DNA of 64,000 nt from Euzebyella marina (GTDB taxonomy: Bacteria; Bacteroidota; Bacteroidia; Flavobacteriales; Flavobacteriaceae): contig NZ_JACYFK010000002.1 in assembly GCF_014855515.1 (NCBI RefSeq), positions 496,001 to 560,000 of the forward strand, given 5' to 3'. The translations under genes and the position numbers were made by a program. This document shows, in pieces, positions 16,395 to 26,699 of the stretch (its first letter is position 1; each line of letters starts with the position of its first letter). Under the pieces are notes generated by a model. The model was not told where the DNA came from. It worked only from the letters and a program-made list of their open reading frames with translations, and searched no databases.

Positions 16395-17971
16395 TCTACC
16401 ACCGTCAACTTAGCATCTTTTAAGATATCTCGCATCTCAGGATACTGCTCATCGGTATCTCTATATTTCTTGCGTTCTTCAATCAATGCCTTTTTCATTG
16501 TTGCGATAATAGGCTTGTACTCTTCTTCGTTAATGGCATTATGCAATTCTTTTGGGTCTTTCTGTAAATCAAAAAATTCCCAGGCCGGTTCGGTTGTAGT
16601 CTCAGAAGTTCCCTTTTTATTCAGCGGTTGCCCATAAAAAAAGGCCAGTTTGTAGCGTTCATTCCGAATTCCGAAATGAGACGGTCTTTCAGGGTGATGA
16701 AGCCAATACCTGTAGTACATTTGACTACGCCAGTCTTCAGGTGTATTTCCCTTAAGATTGTTCCTGAAACTTCTACCCTGCATATAGCCTGGTTGCTTTA
16801 TGCCGGCATAGTCGGCCAGTAATGCCGGAAAATCAATGTTCAGAATAATATCATCTATTCTTTGCCCTCCTCTTATTTCTTTAGGATATCTAATGACAAA
16901 AGGCATGCGAAGAGACTCCTCGTATATCATTCTTTTGTCAAAAAAGCCATGCTCACCCAAAAAGTAACCTTGATCAGCTGTATAAACAACTATGGTATTA
17001 TCGGCGATACCCTCTTCCTCTAGAAAATCAAGAAGACGACCAATGTTGTCATTAATGGCGGCACCACAACGCATAAAATCCTTAACTAGTTTTTGATAGA
17101 TTTTTTTCCTTTTCTGTATGCTATCCATTCCATCAAGGGGATAAGGAAGTCCGGGATAGGTGGTCCACCAATTCTCGGGATCTTTGGTGGCACTGTCCCA
17201 CCTATTGCCCAGTTTTTCCAGCTTTTGGCCAATAAATGTTCTTCCTGTTGTTTCGGGGCCGAAGTCATACAAAGATTCCGGTTCAGGTATTTCTTCATTC
17301 TCGTACAGTGACTCAAAGCGCTCAGGATAATCGAAAGGCTCATGTGTAGCCTTAAAATTACAGAACATCAGAAATGGTTTTTTATCATCCCTTTTTTTCA
17401 AATGTTCGATGGTCAAATCGGTAATAACGTCGGTTGAAAAACCCTTGTATTCTTTACCTGCAGAACTATTGTGACCATCTTTCCAATCTTCTTTAGTTTT
17501 TAAAATGGGATCCCAATACCTGCCTTGGCCGGGTAACACATTAAAATAATCGAAACCCTGAGGTTGACCTACCAAATGCCACTTGCCAATGATTGCAGTT
17601 TGATAGCCATTTTCTGATAGTGTTCGAGCCACATTTGGGTGCCCATCAGGTAAAGGTTCGTTCAGGGTATAAACTTGGTTAATATGACTGTATTGGCCTG
17701 TTAATATGCTGCCACGGCTGGGTGTACAGATACTATTGGTACAAAAGGCATTATTAAGAACGGCACCTTCATCTGCCAACCGCTTTATTTGGTCGTTTTT
17801 CACATAGTCTTTGAGAATACCTCCATAAATCCCCCATGATTGAGAAGTGTGGTCGTCAGAAAGTATAAAAAGGATGTTAGGCTTTTTTGTTTCAGTTTGA
17901 GAAACAGATTTTTGAAAAGCAAAAAAGCATGCAAAAAGAGAAAGAAGGCTAATCTTTTTAGAAATCATCAT
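16391..17971 (-). CDS. Secreted S1-family formylglycine-dependent sulfatase
   Basis: A 526-residue type I sulfatase with a Sec signal peptide (KISLLSLFACFFAFQKSVSQ). The maturation motif C-T-P-S-R at 82-86 marks Cys82 as the residue converted to formylglycine; the paired Asp of LSDDHT (39-40) and the later TADQGYFLGEHGFFDKR supply calcium ligands and catalytic residues. It removes sulfate esters from a glycan in the periplasm or at the surface. No anaerobic or formylglycine-generating maturase is in the window. Start ATG 17971 (or 17968, two Met in a row) is preferred over a TTG at 18004. It is convergent with the ECF sigma gene and probably belongs to the same utilisation locus. Confidence 0.92.
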   Translation of the reverse strand: MMISKKISLLSLFACFFAFQKSVSQTETKKPNILFILSDDHTSQSWGIYGGILKDYVKNDQIKRLADEGAVLNNAFCTNSICTPSRGSILTGQYSHINQVYTLNEPLPDGHPNVARTLSENGYQTAIIGKWHLVGQPQGFDYFNVLPGQGRYWDPILKTKEDWKDGHNSSAGKEYKGFSTDVITDLTIEHLKKRDDKKPFLMFCNFKATHEPFDYPERFESLYENEEIPEPESLYDFGPETTGRTFIGQKLEKLGNRWDSATKDPENWWTTYPGLPYPLDGMDSIQKRKKIYQKLVKDFMRCGAAINDNIGRLLDFLEEEGIADNTIVVYTADQGYFLGEHGFFDKRMIYEESLRMPFVIRYPKEIRGGQRIDDIILNIDFPALLADYAGIKQPGYMQGRSFRNNLKGNTPEDWRSQMYYRYWLHHPERPSHFGIRNERYKLAFFYGQPLNKKGTSETTTEPAWEFFDLQKDPKELHNAINEEEYKPIIATMKKALIEERKKYRDTDEQYPEMRDILKDAKLTVVD

Positions 17972-18086
17972 GATTCTGGTCTGGTTTGATGAGCAATATA
18001 GCAAACTATCAATTACCCGACCGATATATCAAGTTTTAAATTATTGCCTTATTTTCGGAATGGTCAAATATTAAATCCATAGTTAC

Positions 18087-18521
18087 ATGAAAACGAAATC
18101 TATTCAGCTCAGCTTCCTCTTTTCAATCAGTTTCCTCTTTGTTTCGATCGCTCAGAACTCTGATGAAAAAGCTATTTTAGAAATTATGGCCCAACAAGAA
18201 AAAGCTTGGAGTGATGGTAATTTAGAAGGATTCATGCAGGGATATTGGAAATCGGACTCACTAACCTATTATAGTGGAGCCAGAATTACAAAGGGGTGGC
18301 AAACTACACTTGACAATTATAAAAAGGGCTACCCTAATAAAGACTATACGGGAACATTAAATTTCACCATTGACCAAATAACCCAGATAAACGATGGGGC
18401 TTACTATGTAATGGGACAGTACCATTTGAAAAGAAAAGTAGGCGACGCCAACGGAACGTTTATGATTATTTTCAAGAAAATTGATAGAGTGTGGAAAATT
18501 GTTGCGGATAGCTCGTGCTAA
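18087..18521 (+). CDS. Secreted NTF2-like (SnoaL/DUF4440-type) protein
   Basis: A 144-residue protein with a Sec signal peptide (IQLSFLFSISFLFVSIAQ) and a single NTF2-like domain: EKAILEIMAQQEKAWSDGN, FMQGYWKSDSLTYYSG and the C-terminal MIIFKKIDRVWKIVADSS. Proteins of this type often turn up as ketosteroid-isomerase-like binding proteins in Bacteroidota, with no assigned role. It stands alone, 115 bp downstream of the divergent sulfatase start and 3 bp from the convergent stop of the next gene, so it has no clear operon partner. Confidence 0.7.
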   Translation: MKTKSIQLSFLFSISFLFVSIAQNSDEKAILEIMAQQEKAWSDGNLEGFMQGYWKSDSLTYYSGARITKGWQTTLDNYKKGYPNKDYTGTLNFTIDQITQINDGAYYVMGQYHLKRKVGDANGTFMIIFKKIDRVWKIVADSSC

Positions 18522-18524
18522 AAA

Positions 18525-19466
18525 CTATTCCTTTTCAACCGCAATTTGTGGTTCTTCCTTTTTATAATAGGTGATTCTTCGCGTCTTGTACGTATTGTTC
18601 GGGGTAATGATTTCTTTTACCCAATTTTTGGCCTCGCTACCATCGAATTGATAAATATATTCTTTGGTAGAAAGCAGCCCCCTGTTCTTTTCTTTTGATT
18701 TGCTTAGAACACCTTCTTCGGTGTACTCATAATTGATTTCTTCTTGAGAAATCCACTTTTCGGTGCTCGAATCATAGATAGAAGAACATATAAAAAGTAA
18801 TTTTTCTTGAGGTCCGATTACCTTTCTATTTCTAGTGGTCAATTCTCCGTTTAAATAATTCTTTGTTTCCAAGGTTCTTTGCCGTAACGAATCTCGGTCT
18901 ATTTTACCATAAGTAGTTTCAACCGTCTTTGCTATTATTCCATTTAACTTCTGGGTCATCAATTCCCCTTCTTCAGTGTCTTCGTATTCAAAGGTTATTT
19001 CGTCGGTTCCATCGGTTCCCACGCGCACCATTCGAATAATCCGGTCCGAATCATCGTAATAGTACCTATTCTGTTCTAGTAATTCTTTTTCATAGCTAAT
19101 TATTTTCTCAGTAACCATTCTCTCAGGAACCGTATCCAAGGTGTAAAAATTGGCTAATGAGGTGGCGCTGTCAAAAGTATCGTTCAAATAGTTTTCGATT
19201 CTTCTCTCGCTTATAAGACCATTTTTATACTTATAATGGGTGGTCTCGTAATCGCTATCACTGAATATCGTTACAGATTTGGTTAGTCTACCCTGCTGGT
19301 CAAAATGATATTCTTCTTTACCATAATCGGTAATGACCAAACAGGTTTTTACATTACCCCTTAAATCGAAATCGGAAACTTTAAATATTTCGATTTCCTG
19401 TGCGGAAAGTTTTGAAACCAAAACTATAAATAGGCAGAAACAAAGAAGGGGACTAATTCGTAACAT
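18525..19466 (-). CDS. Secreted protein of unknown function with YD-like repeats
   Basis: A 313-residue protein I do not recognise. It has a signal peptide (LLCFCLFIVLVSKLSAQ), then repeated short beta-strand units built on Tyr-x-Tyr/Phe-Asp-x-x-Gly-Arg: YHFDQQGRLTK, YYYDDSDRIIR, FEYEDTEEGEL and INYEYTEEGVLSK. Such units recall RHS/YD or MORN-like repeats, although far fewer than in RHS toxins, and no toxin domain follows. A beta-rich exported or outer-membrane-associated protein is likely. It is convergent with the NTF2-like gene and divergent from the Bax-inhibitor gene across 235 bp. Confidence 0.55.
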   Translation of the reverse strand: MLRISPLLCFCLFIVLVSKLSAQEIEIFKVSDFDLRGNVKTCLVITDYGKEEYHFDQQGRLTKSVTIFSDSDYETTHYKYKNGLISERRIENYLNDTFDSATSLANFYTLDTVPERMVTEKIISYEKELLEQNRYYYDDSDRIIRMVRVGTDGTDEITFEYEDTEEGELMTQKLNGIIAKTVETTYGKIDRDSLRQRTLETKNYLNGELTTRNRKVIGPQEKLLFICSSIYDSSTEKWISQEEINYEYTEEGVLSKSKEKNRGLLSTKEYIYQFDGSEAKNWVKEIITPNNTYKTRRITYYKKEEPQIAVEKE

Positions 19467-19701
19467 GCTGCAAAATTAATGGTTATTCCTACAATCGGAA
19501 ACAAAAGATGTACCATTTCGATAAAATGAAATCTGCCCGTTCCACTTTTTTATTTCGTCACTGTAATGCATTTTAACCAAAGGAAAGCTTCTACCTGTTG
19601 TATTTAAACCTATTAATAAGTAAATAGGCGTATTTAAGACCCTCGTAAAAATTTAAAAACCGTTCTTAGTTAGGTATACAAACATCTTAATCAAAAATTT
19701 T

Positions 19702-20409
19702 ATGGAAACCCAACCCAACTCAGTTCAACCTTTTGTCGGCCAATTAGATGACCAGGCCCGTGTAGCATTCTATCGAAAAACCTACGCCCATTTGGCCGCG
19801 GCAGTTCTTCTATTTGTTTTAGTTGAAACACTATTTTTTCAAATCGATGCCATTGTAAGTCTGGCCTTATCATTAACGGGAGGCATAAGTTGGCTTCTAC
19901 TTTTGGGCGGCTTTATGCTCATTACCAACTATGCCGAAAAAATGGCTTTACGAAGTGACGACAAGAATATGCACTATGCAGGTCTTGTTCTGTATGTGGT
20001 AGCGGAAGCTTTTATTTTTATACCCCTCATTTTCATAGCAATGGTCATGGCAGATGGTGGTGCATTTCAAATTTTAAACCAAGCAGCAGTTTTGACCTTA
20101 TCCTTATTTACAGGTTTATCGGCCGTGGTCTTTTTGACCAAGAAAGATTTTTCATTTCTTAAATCTATTTTGACCATTGGTTTTTTTATTGCTCTAGGAT
20201 TAATTGTCGCCGGAGCTCTGTTCGGTTTCGATTTAGGCCTATGGTTTAGCGTGGGTATGGTCGTTTTGGCTTCCGGATCAATTCTATATCAAACTTCTAA
20301 TTTGATTCACAAATACAATGAAAATCAGTATGTTGCTGCTTCATTGGGCTTGTTTGCTTCGTTGATGTTACTCTTCTGGTACATCTTGAGCATTCTTTCT
20401 AGGGAATAG
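19702..20409 (+). CDS. Bax inhibitor-1 family membrane protein
   Basis: A 235-residue integral membrane protein with about seven helices. The N-terminus VAFYRKTYAHLAAAVLLFVLV and the repeated small-residue-rich helices (FTGLSAVVFLTKKDFSFLK, GALFGFDLGLWFSVG) are those of the BI-1/YccA/UPF0005 family. Relatives act as pH-sensitive calcium leak channels or, as YccA, modulate FtsH proteolysis. It ends 76 bp before the convergent dnaK stop, and a strong two-way terminator lies between them. Family assignment is good; its cellular job here is unknown. Confidence 0.85.
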   Translation: METQPNSVQPFVGQLDDQARVAFYRKTYAHLAAAVLLFVLVETLFFQIDAIVSLALSLTGGISWLLLLGGFMLITNYAEKMALRSDDKNMHYAGLVLYVVAEAFIFIPLIFIAMVMADGGAFQILNQAAVLTLSLFTGLSAVVFLTKKDFSFLKSILTIGFFIALGLIVAGALFGFDLGLWFSVGMVVLASGSILYQTSNLIHKYNENQYVAASLGLFASLMLLFWYILSILSRE

Positions 20410-20430
20410 CTCATCACATATTAAAAAATA

Positions 20431-20465
20431 AAAAAGCCCCTGATGAAAATCATCAGGGGCTTTTT
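20431..20465. terminator. Bidirectional intrinsic terminator between BI-1 gene and dnaK
   Basis: A-run, then GCCCCTGATGA pairing with TCATCAGGGGC around a three-base loop (20436-20460), then a T-run. The symmetry serves both convergent genes. Confidence 0.9.
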
Positions 20466-20485
20466 GTTTATGTATCAAGTGAATG

Positions 20486-22399
20486 TTACTTAACCTCTTC
20501 GAAATCTACGTCTTCAACGTTATCACCTTCTTTGGCATCTGCACTGGCAGTATCGGCACCGGCATCAGCTGATGGGCCTCCACCCTGTTGTCCTTCCGCT
20601 TGGGCTTTGTACATCTCTTCAGAAGCAGCTTTCCAAGCTTCGTTGATTTTGTCTAAAGCTGGGGCAATAACCGCTAGGTCTTTGCTTTCGTAAGCTTTCT
20701 TCAATTCTTCCAAGCAATCTTCGATAGGCTTTTTCTTATCTGCAGAAAGTTTATCGCCAAACTCTTTCAATTGCTTTTCAGTTTGGAAAATCATTCCGTC
20801 AGCCTCGTTCAACTTATCGGCAGTTTCCTTCGCTTTTTTATCCGCTTCAGCATTTGCTTCCGCCTCGGCTTTCATTTTCTTGATTTCCTCTTCGGTCAAT
20901 CCTGAAGAAGCTTCAATTCTAATATCCTGGGATTTTCCAGTAGCCTTATCGGTAGCAGATACTTTGATGATACCGTTCGCATCGATATCAAAAGTAACTT
21001 CAATTTGAGGTGTACCTCTTGGCGCAGGTGGAATTCCGTCTAAATGGAACCTACCAATGGTTTTGTTATCACCGGCCATAGGGCGCTCACCTTGCAACAC
21101 GTGAATTTCAACAGAAGGCTGATTATCAGCTGCCGTAGAGAAAACCTGTGATTTTTTTGTCGGGATAGTAGTGTTCGCCTCGATCAACTTGGTCATTACA
21201 CTTCCCATGGTTTCGATACCCAACGATAGTGGAGTTACATCTAAAAGAAGTACATCTTTCACATCACCGGTCAATACACCACCTTGAATAGCAGCACCAA
21301 TAGCTACTACTTCGTCAGGGTTCACCCCTTTAGAAGGCTTCTTACCAAAGAATTTTTCAACAGCCTCTTGTACTGCAGGAATTCTTGTAGAACCACCTAC
21401 CAAAATAATCTCGTCGATATCACTTTTTGAAAGACCGGCAGCTTTAAGAGCAGCCTCACATGGCTCAATGGTTCTCTTTACCAAATCTTCGATCAATTGC
21501 TCGAACTTAGAACGGCTCAACGTTCTTACCAAGTGTTTTGGTCCTGTAGCGGTAGCCGTTACATATGGTAAGTTGATTTCAGTTTGTGCTGAAGATGATA
21601 ATTCGATTTTAGCCTTTTCAGCAGCTTCACGCAAACGTTGCAAAGCCATGGCATCTTTACGCAAATCGATATCTTCTTCACTCTTGAATTCTTCGGCCAA
21701 CCAATCAATAATTTTTTGGTCAACATCATCACCACCTAAGTGGGTATCACCATCGGTAGAAAGTACTTCGAAAACACCATCTCCTAATTCAAGAATGGAA
21801 ACGTCATGTGTACCACCACCAAAGTCAAATACCACAATCTTTTGGTCGGTATCTTTTTTATCAAGACCATATGCCAAAGAAGCGGCAGTAGGCTCATTGA
21901 TAATTCTTTCTACGGTCAGACCTGCAATTTCACCAGCCTCTTTAGTGGCCTGACGTTGCGCATCGTTAAAATAAGCGGGTACGGTAATTACCGCACGGCT
22001 TACATCTTGACCTAAATAATCTTCGGCCGTTTTCTTCATTTTTTGAAGAATCATGGCAGAAAGTTCTTGAGGTGTGTACAAACGACCTTCGATGTCTACT
22101 CTTGGGGTATCGTTGTCACCCTTAACCACGTTGTAAGGTACTCTTTCCGCTTCTCTACTGGACTCGGAAAATTTGTTGCCCATAAAACGCTTGATGGAAT
22201 AAATAGTTTTATTTGGGTTGGTTACCGCCTGTCTTTTAGCAGGATCACCAACTTTGATCTCACCACCGTCAACAAAAGCGATAACGGAAGGAGTTGTTCT
22301 CTTACCTTCAGCATTTGGGATTACAACGGGCTCATTACCCTCCATAACGGAGACACAGGAGTTGGTCGTACCCAAATCTATACCTATAATTTTGCTCAT
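20486..22399 (-). CDS. dnaK: Molecular chaperone DnaK (Hsp70)
   Basis: A 637-residue Hsp70. The ATPase domain begins with [20 protein letters not shown], has the phosphate loop [13 protein letters not shown] and [13 protein letters not shown]; the substrate-binding domain starts near residue 390 ([12 protein letters not shown]) and the tail is the acidic [11 protein letters not shown]. It folds and disaggregates proteins together with DnaJ, GrpE and ClpB; dnaJ and grpE are not adjacent. A 15-bp palindrome lies 80 bp upstream of the start codon and shares its core with one upstream of clpB (see findings), suggesting joint heat-shock control. Confidence 0.98.
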   Translation of the reverse strand: MSKIIGIDLGTTNSCVSVMEGNEPVVIPNAEGKRTTPSVIAFVDGGEIKVGDPAKRQAVTNPNKTIYSIKRFMGNKFSESSREAERVPYNVVKGDNDTPRVDIEGRLYTPQELSAMILQKMKKTAEDYLGQDVSRAVITVPAYFNDAQRQATKEAGEIAGLTVERIINEPTAASLAYGLDKKDTDQKIVVFDFGGGTHDVSILELGDGVFEVLSTDGDTHLGGDDVDQKIIDWLAEEFKSEEDIDLRKDAMALQRLREAAEKAKIELSSSAQTEINLPYVTATATGPKHLVRTLSRSKFEQLIEDLVKRTIEPCEAALKAAGLSKSDIDEIILVGGSTRIPAVQEAVEKFFGKKPSKGVNPDEVVAIGAAIQGGVLTGDVKDVLLLDVTPLSLGIETMGSVMTKLIEANTTIPTKKSQVFSTAADNQPSVEIHVLQGERPMAGDNKTIGRFHLDGIPPAPRGTPQIEVTFDIDANGIIKVSATDKATGKSQDIRIEASSGLTEEEIKKMKAEAEANAEADKKAKETADKLNEADGMIFQTEKQLKEFGDKLSADKKKPIEDCLEELKKAYESKDLAVIAPALDKINEAWKAASEEMYKAQAEGQQGGGPSADAGADTASADAKEGDNVEDVDFEEVK

Positions 22400-22478
22400 T
22401 ATATATGTTATTAAATATTAGTGCTTTGATTTTTTCGTCGGTTCTTAAATGACAAACAATATGCCAAGCCAAACCAAC

Positions 22479-22493
22479 ATGACATGATGTCAT
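22479..22493. promoter_or_regulatory. 15-bp palindrome upstream of dnaK, candidate operator
   Basis: ATGACATGATGTCAT is a perfect inverted repeat (7-base arms, central G). It lies 80 bp before the dnaK start and 114 bp before the divergent oxidoreductase gene. Its core GACA-N3-TGTC recurs upstream of clpB at 61701-61711. No protein is known to me for this site; the operator role is inference. Confidence 0.5.
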
Positions 22494-22606
22494 TTTGCCC
22501 ATTCACAAACGAAACCAAACTGACCAAATGTGTTTAATTTATTCGTAGTACAACCAACAATGGCGTAATTTTTCTATTTTGCAGGTAACGAAAATTCAAC
22601 TTTACT

Positions 22607-23776
22607 ATGCATTTCAACAGACGCAATTTTTTACGTAAAGGAGCTACCTCTGCCGCTGGTCTGGCGGCAGCTTCTATGCTTCCTTTAGATATGTACGCCA
22701 ACTCATTAGACCCCAATAAGGTCAGGGAAGTCATTGTTCCCAAAGAAAAAATCGGTCCCCCTAAAAATAGTATTCGGTTTTCGGTCATCGGAGTCAATCA
22801 CGGACATATCTATGGAATGGTAGATTCCCTAATTAATGGGGGCGGCACCTTGGTGGCAGTTTATGCCAAAGAAGCTGATTTGCTCAAAAATTTCACCAAA
22901 AGATATCCTAATGTAAAAATCGCCAAAAGCGAAGAAGAGATTATAGATGACAACTCGATACAATTGGTAGCCAGTGCTGCCATACCTATTGAGCGTGCTC
23001 CCATTGGCTTAAAAGTTATGAAGTCTGGAAAGGATTATATGACCGATAAGCCCGGCATTCTAACTTTTAATCAATTCAACGAAGTAAAAAAAGTACAAAA
23101 GGAAACAGGCAAAATTTACTCAATTGTCTACAGTGAACGGCTATCTAACCCAGCTTCCGTAATGGCCGGTAAATTGGTTCAAGAAGGTGCCATAGGCAAG
23201 GTCATTCAGACTATTGGGCTAGGCCCGCACATTATGCGCCCGGAAAGTAGGCCTGATTGGTTCTTTTATCCCGAGGAAGCAGGCGGTATCTTATGTGATA
23301 TCGGATCGCATCAGTGCGATCAGTTCTTGTTCTACACCAATTCGACGAAGGCCGAAGTAAGCACCTCCCAAATTGGAAATTTTGGTACTCCTGATTTTCC
23401 CAATTACCAAGATTTCGGTGATATGATGGTTCGTAGCGACCATGCTACAGGGTATATACGAATCGATTGGTTTACCCCCAAAGGTCTGGGTACTTGGGGC
23501 GATGGTAGAACATTTATTTTAGGAACGGAAGGATACATCGAAATGCGCAAGTACATTGATATAGCAGGAAGACCCAAAGGCAACCATCTCTTCTTGGTTG
23601 ACCAAAAGGAAACCAAATACTTGGATTGCAACGAAGTGCATATGCCCTACGGGGAGCAATTGGTAAACGATGTAGTTGAGCGCACGGAAACGGCCATGAG
23701 CCAAGACCATTGCTTCTTGGCCACGGAGTTAGCCTTGACCGCACAGAAAGAAGCATTTCGATTGAATGTCGGATAA
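22607..23776 (+). CDS. Tat-signal Gfo/Idh/MocA-family oxidoreductase
   Basis: A 389-residue dehydrogenase. NRRNFLRKGATSAAGLAAASM at the N-terminus is a twin-arginine signal, so export in folded form with bound cofactor is expected. The Rossmann part has IGVNHGHIYGMV and the conserved TDKPG (DKP) loop; the second half is the alpha/beta substrate domain with ICDIGSHQCDQF-like residues (DIGSHQCDQ) typical of the family. Such exported enzymes oxidise or reduce sugars with tightly held NAD(P). It precedes the GH28 lipoprotein gene by 32 bp on the same strand, so the two probably act on the same pectin- or uronate-like substrate. The exact sugar is unknown. Confidence 0.82.
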   Translation: MHFNRRNFLRKGATSAAGLAAASMLPLDMYANSLDPNKVREVIVPKEKIGPPKNSIRFSVIGVNHGHIYGMVDSLINGGGTLVAVYAKEADLLKNFTKRYPNVKIAKSEEEIIDDNSIQLVASAAIPIERAPIGLKVMKSGKDYMTDKPGILTFNQFNEVKKVQKETGKIYSIVYSERLSNPASVMAGKLVQEGAIGKVIQTIGLGPHIMRPESRPDWFFYPEEAGGILCDIGSHQCDQFLFYTNSTKAEVSTSQIGNFGTPDFPNYQDFGDMMVRSDHATGYIRIDWFTPKGLGTWGDGRTFILGTEGYIEMRKYIDIAGRPKGNHLFLVDQKETKYLDCNEVHMPYGEQLVNDVVERTETAMSQDHCFLATELALTAQKEAFRLNVG

Positions 23777-23808
23777 TAAATCATTGACCAATTTCTAAAA
23801 TATCCCAT

Positions 23809-25179
23809 ATGACCCCGATTAAAAAGGTAAGTCTAATGGCATTTATATGCCTTTTGATAACTTCCTGCAAAGATGAAAAAGTACAACTGACCATTATTGA
23901 AGAACAGGTAGAGGCTCCTTTTGACATGGCCTCCATAAAATCTCCTGATTTTTCCAATTGTCCAATCATTTCAATTGTTGATAAGGGAGCGGTAGAAGGA
24001 AACCAACAGGCGACAGAACAGGCTATTCAAGCGGCCATCATAGAAGCAAATGCGGCTGGCTGCGGTACCGTAAAGATTCCAGAAGGGGAATGGCTAACGG
24101 GCAAGCTGCACTTTAAAAGTAATGTCAACCTACATTTAGAGGAAGGTGCCGTTCTTTTATTTTCAGATAATCCCAAGGATTACCTACCGGCAGTACATAC
24201 CACATGGGAGGGTATGGAGTGTTACAACTACTCTCCATTAATATATGCCTACGAATGTGAAAATGTGGCCATTACCGGCAAAGGTGAACTTCGAGCGAAA
24301 ATGGGCACTTGGGAAAAATGGTTTGGCAGACCACCGGGCCATATGAACAGCCTTAAAAGATTGTACAATTTGGCAGCGAAAAACGACAATGTTGAAGAAA
24401 GGCAAATGGTAAACGATAGCGCCAATCTGCGCCCCCATTTTATTCAGTTCAATAGAAGTAAGAATATCTTATTGGAAGACGTCACCATTACCAACAGTCC
24501 GTTTTGGGTCATTCACCCTTATTTATCCAACCACGTAACGATACGCAGGGTAAAAGTCACTGCCCATGGTCACAACAATGATGGGGTTGATCCCGAAATG
24601 AGTCAGAATGTACTTATTGAAGATTGTGTTTTTGATCAAGGTGATGATGCCATTGCCGTGAAATCGGGTAGAAATCAAGATGCCTGGCGCTTGAATACCC
24701 CTTCTAAAAATATGGTCATTAGAAATTGTATGGTTAAAAACGGACATCAATTATTGGCAGTGGGTAGCGAACTTTCTGGTGGAATAGAAAACATTCTCAT
24801 TGATAATTGTGTAGTGGAAGATAAAGCTTCGTTATTTCACCTGTTATTTATAAAAACGAATGAGCGCCGTGGGGGTTACGTGAAAAACATTATCATGAAC
24901 AACATTAAGGCGAATGAGGTTAGAAATGGGGTTTTAGGCATTGAGACCGATGTGCTTTATCAATGGAAAGATTTGGTACCCACCTATGAAAGAAGGCTTA
25001 CCCCTATATCAGATGTTAGCCTTACCAACGTTCAGCTCAAGAAAGGTAATTTCATGTCAAGAATCATGGGGCAAGAAGAAGAACCGGTTAAGAATGTCTC
25101 CCTTATAAATGTGAAAGTCGACTCTTTATTGGGAGAGCAAATGATTCATGAAAATGTGATTGGTTTTAAGATGGATTAA
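23809..25179 (+). CDS. GH28-family (polygalacturonase-like) lipoprotein
   Basis: A 456-residue right-handed beta-helix enzyme anchored as a lipoprotein (LMAFICLLITSCKDEK). GH28 landmarks are NNDGVD (256-261), QGDDAIAVKSG with the catalytic pair Asp279-Asp280, and GHQ with His313 followed by GSELSGG. The fourth landmark, usually R-I-K, reads F347-I-K349, so the substrate-binding Arg appears replaced. Family members cleave galacturonan, rhamnogalacturonan or related uronate links by inversion, often exo-acting in Bacteroidota. It follows the Tat oxidoreductase gene by 32 bp. The N-terminal PSRC-like pectate-lyase superfamily start (KGAVEGNQQATEQAIQAAI) is also normal. Confidence 0.85.
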   Translation: MTPIKKVSLMAFICLLITSCKDEKVQLTIIEEQVEAPFDMASIKSPDFSNCPIISIVDKGAVEGNQQATEQAIQAAIIEANAAGCGTVKIPEGEWLTGKLHFKSNVNLHLEEGAVLLFSDNPKDYLPAVHTTWEGMECYNYSPLIYAYECENVAITGKGELRAKMGTWEKWFGRPPGHMNSLKRLYNLAAKNDNVEERQMVNDSANLRPHFIQFNRSKNILLEDVTITNSPFWVIHPYLSNHVTIRRVKVTAHGHNNDGVDPEMSQNVLIEDCVFDQGDDAIAVKSGRNQDAWRLNTPSKNMVIRNCMVKNGHQLLAVGSELSGGIENILIDNCVVEDKASLFHLLFIKTNERRGGYVKNIIMNNIKANEVRNGVLGIETDVLYQWKDLVPTYERRLTPISDVSLTNVQLKKGNFMSRIMGQEEEPVKNVSLINVKVDSLLGEQMIHENVIGFKMD

Positions 25180-25244
25180 TTGCGATTACTTCAACTTCCA
25201 TAGAAAAAAATACTCCTACCTTTACTCCAAATAAGTCTTAGTTC

Positions 25245-26675
25245 ATGGAGTGCATCAGTGTTTTTGATATGCTAAAAATAGGTATAGGGCCTTCGAGTTC
25301 TCATACCCTTGGGCCTTGGCGTGCCGCGGAGAGATGGATCAAAGAACTTAAAGACGCCAATATTTTTGAAAAGGTAAAGCATGTTCATGTTCATATTTAT
25401 GGTTCATTGTCGTTAACAGGAAAAGGCCATGCTACCGATTATGCGGTTATGTTAGGTCTTTCTGGGGCCGACCCCGAGCATATTCCCGTAGAAGACATTC
25501 ATGCTATCGTAAAAGAGATACAGGAGTCGCACGTTCTTCGTTTGGGAAATGAAAAGGAACTTCCTTTCAATCCTAAAGAAAACATATCATTTCATCGTAA
25601 ATTTTTAGAGTTTCATGCCAACGGACTCAAGTTTGAGGCTCTTCTCGAATCTGGCGAAAAAAAATCTAAAACATACTATTCCATCGGTGGCGGCTTTGTG
25701 GTTGTCAAGGAAAGAAAAAATGCCAAAAAGAACCTAGAAGATTTTCATCGTTTTCCGTACCCCGTTGAAAAGGGCAGCGAACTTATTGAGCATTGTAATG
25801 CTCAGAAGGTCAAAATTTCTGATCTCGTTCTCAAAAACGAGCTTTCATTGAGAAACGAAAAAGTGGTAGATCGTGAAATGCTTCGTGTTTGGAATACTAT
25901 GCTCGAGTGCATGTATACCGGCTGCCATACCCAAGGTAAACTACCCGGTGGGTTGAATGTACATCGACGGGCTTTCGATTTAAACAAATCGTTGCTCGAA
26001 GAAAACCACGGTAACTATCAAAACGCAACCGAATGGCTTGAAACTATTCGAAACACTAAAGTGAAATTTAGGCAAATTTTCAAGTGGGTAAGTTGTTTTG
26101 CGTTGGCGGTCAACGAAGTGAATGCATCTTTAGGTCGCGTGGTTACTGCACCAACTAACGGTAGCGCAGGGGTAATTCCTTCTGTATTGATGTACTACCT
26201 GGTTATTGAAAACCATAAAGCCGATTTTAAACAGATTAAACAATTTTTGTTAGTGGCAGGTGAAATTGGCAGCATATTTAAAAAAGGAGCTACCATTTCT
26301 GCCGCTATGGGTGGTTGCCAAGCAGAAATAGGTGTTTCTTCGGCCATGGCAGCAGGTGGCCTTACAGAACTATTGGGCGGCACCCCCGAACAGGTTTTAA
26401 TGGCTGCCGAAATTGCCATGGAGCATCATTTGGGCCTAACATGTGACCCCATTGGAGGTTTGGTACAAATACCCTGTATCGAAAGAAATTCGATGGGAGC
26501 CATCAAAGCCATTACTGCCGCTGAACTTGCGTTGGAATCGAACCCTGAAGACGCCAAAGTACCTTTAGACAAAGTAGTTATAACCATGTGGGCCACCGCA
26601 AAGGACATGAGCTCTAAATACAAAGAAACCTCCGAAGGAGGTCTCGCTGTTGGTATTAATATGAGTGATTGCTAG
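25245..26675 (+). CDS. sdaA: L-serine ammonia-lyase (single-chain, iron-sulfur type)
   Basis: A 476-residue enzyme that converts L-serine to pyruvate and ammonia in the cytoplasm. The beta-domain motif [16 protein letters not shown] opens the protein; the alpha domain carries the [4Fe-4S] cysteine context in [21 protein letters not shown] and the glycine-rich [20 protein letters not shown]-like segment. Both domains are fused in one chain, as in E. coli SdaA and unlike the split Firmicutes form. It stands 65 bp after the GH28 gene but appears to be an unrelated housekeeping gene. The next gene converges on it. Confidence 0.96.
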   Translation: MECISVFDMLKIGIGPSSSHTLGPWRAAERWIKELKDANIFEKVKHVHVHIYGSLSLTGKGHATDYAVMLGLSGADPEHIPVEDIHAIVKEIQESHVLRLGNEKELPFNPKENISFHRKFLEFHANGLKFEALLESGEKKSKTYYSIGGGFVVVKERKNAKKNLEDFHRFPYPVEKGSELIEHCNAQKVKISDLVLKNELSLRNEKVVDREMLRVWNTMLECMYTGCHTQGKLPGGLNVHRRAFDLNKSLLEENHGNYQNATEWLETIRNTKVKFRQIFKWVSCFALAVNEVNASLGRVVTAPTNGSAGVIPSVLMYYLVIENHKADFKQIKQFLLVAGEIGSIFKKGATISAAMGGCQAEIGVSSAMAAGGLTELLGGTPEQVLMAAEIAMEHHLGLTCDPIGGLVQIPCIERNSMGAIKAITAAELALESNPEDAKVPLDKVVITMWATAKDMSSKYKETSEGGLAVGINMSDC

Positions 26676-26699
26676 AACTGATGCCCTAACAATGAAATT

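Noticed and set aside
21468-21953. Open frame of 161 codons antisense to dnaK
   Set aside because: dnaK is unmistakable on the other strand; strongly biased codons there open the antisense frame.
22400-22606. Standard CIRCE element or sigma-32 promoter for dnaK
   Set aside because: No CIRCE-type TTAGCACTC repeat or sigma-32-like boxes are present; only the GACA-N3-TGTC palindrome stands out.
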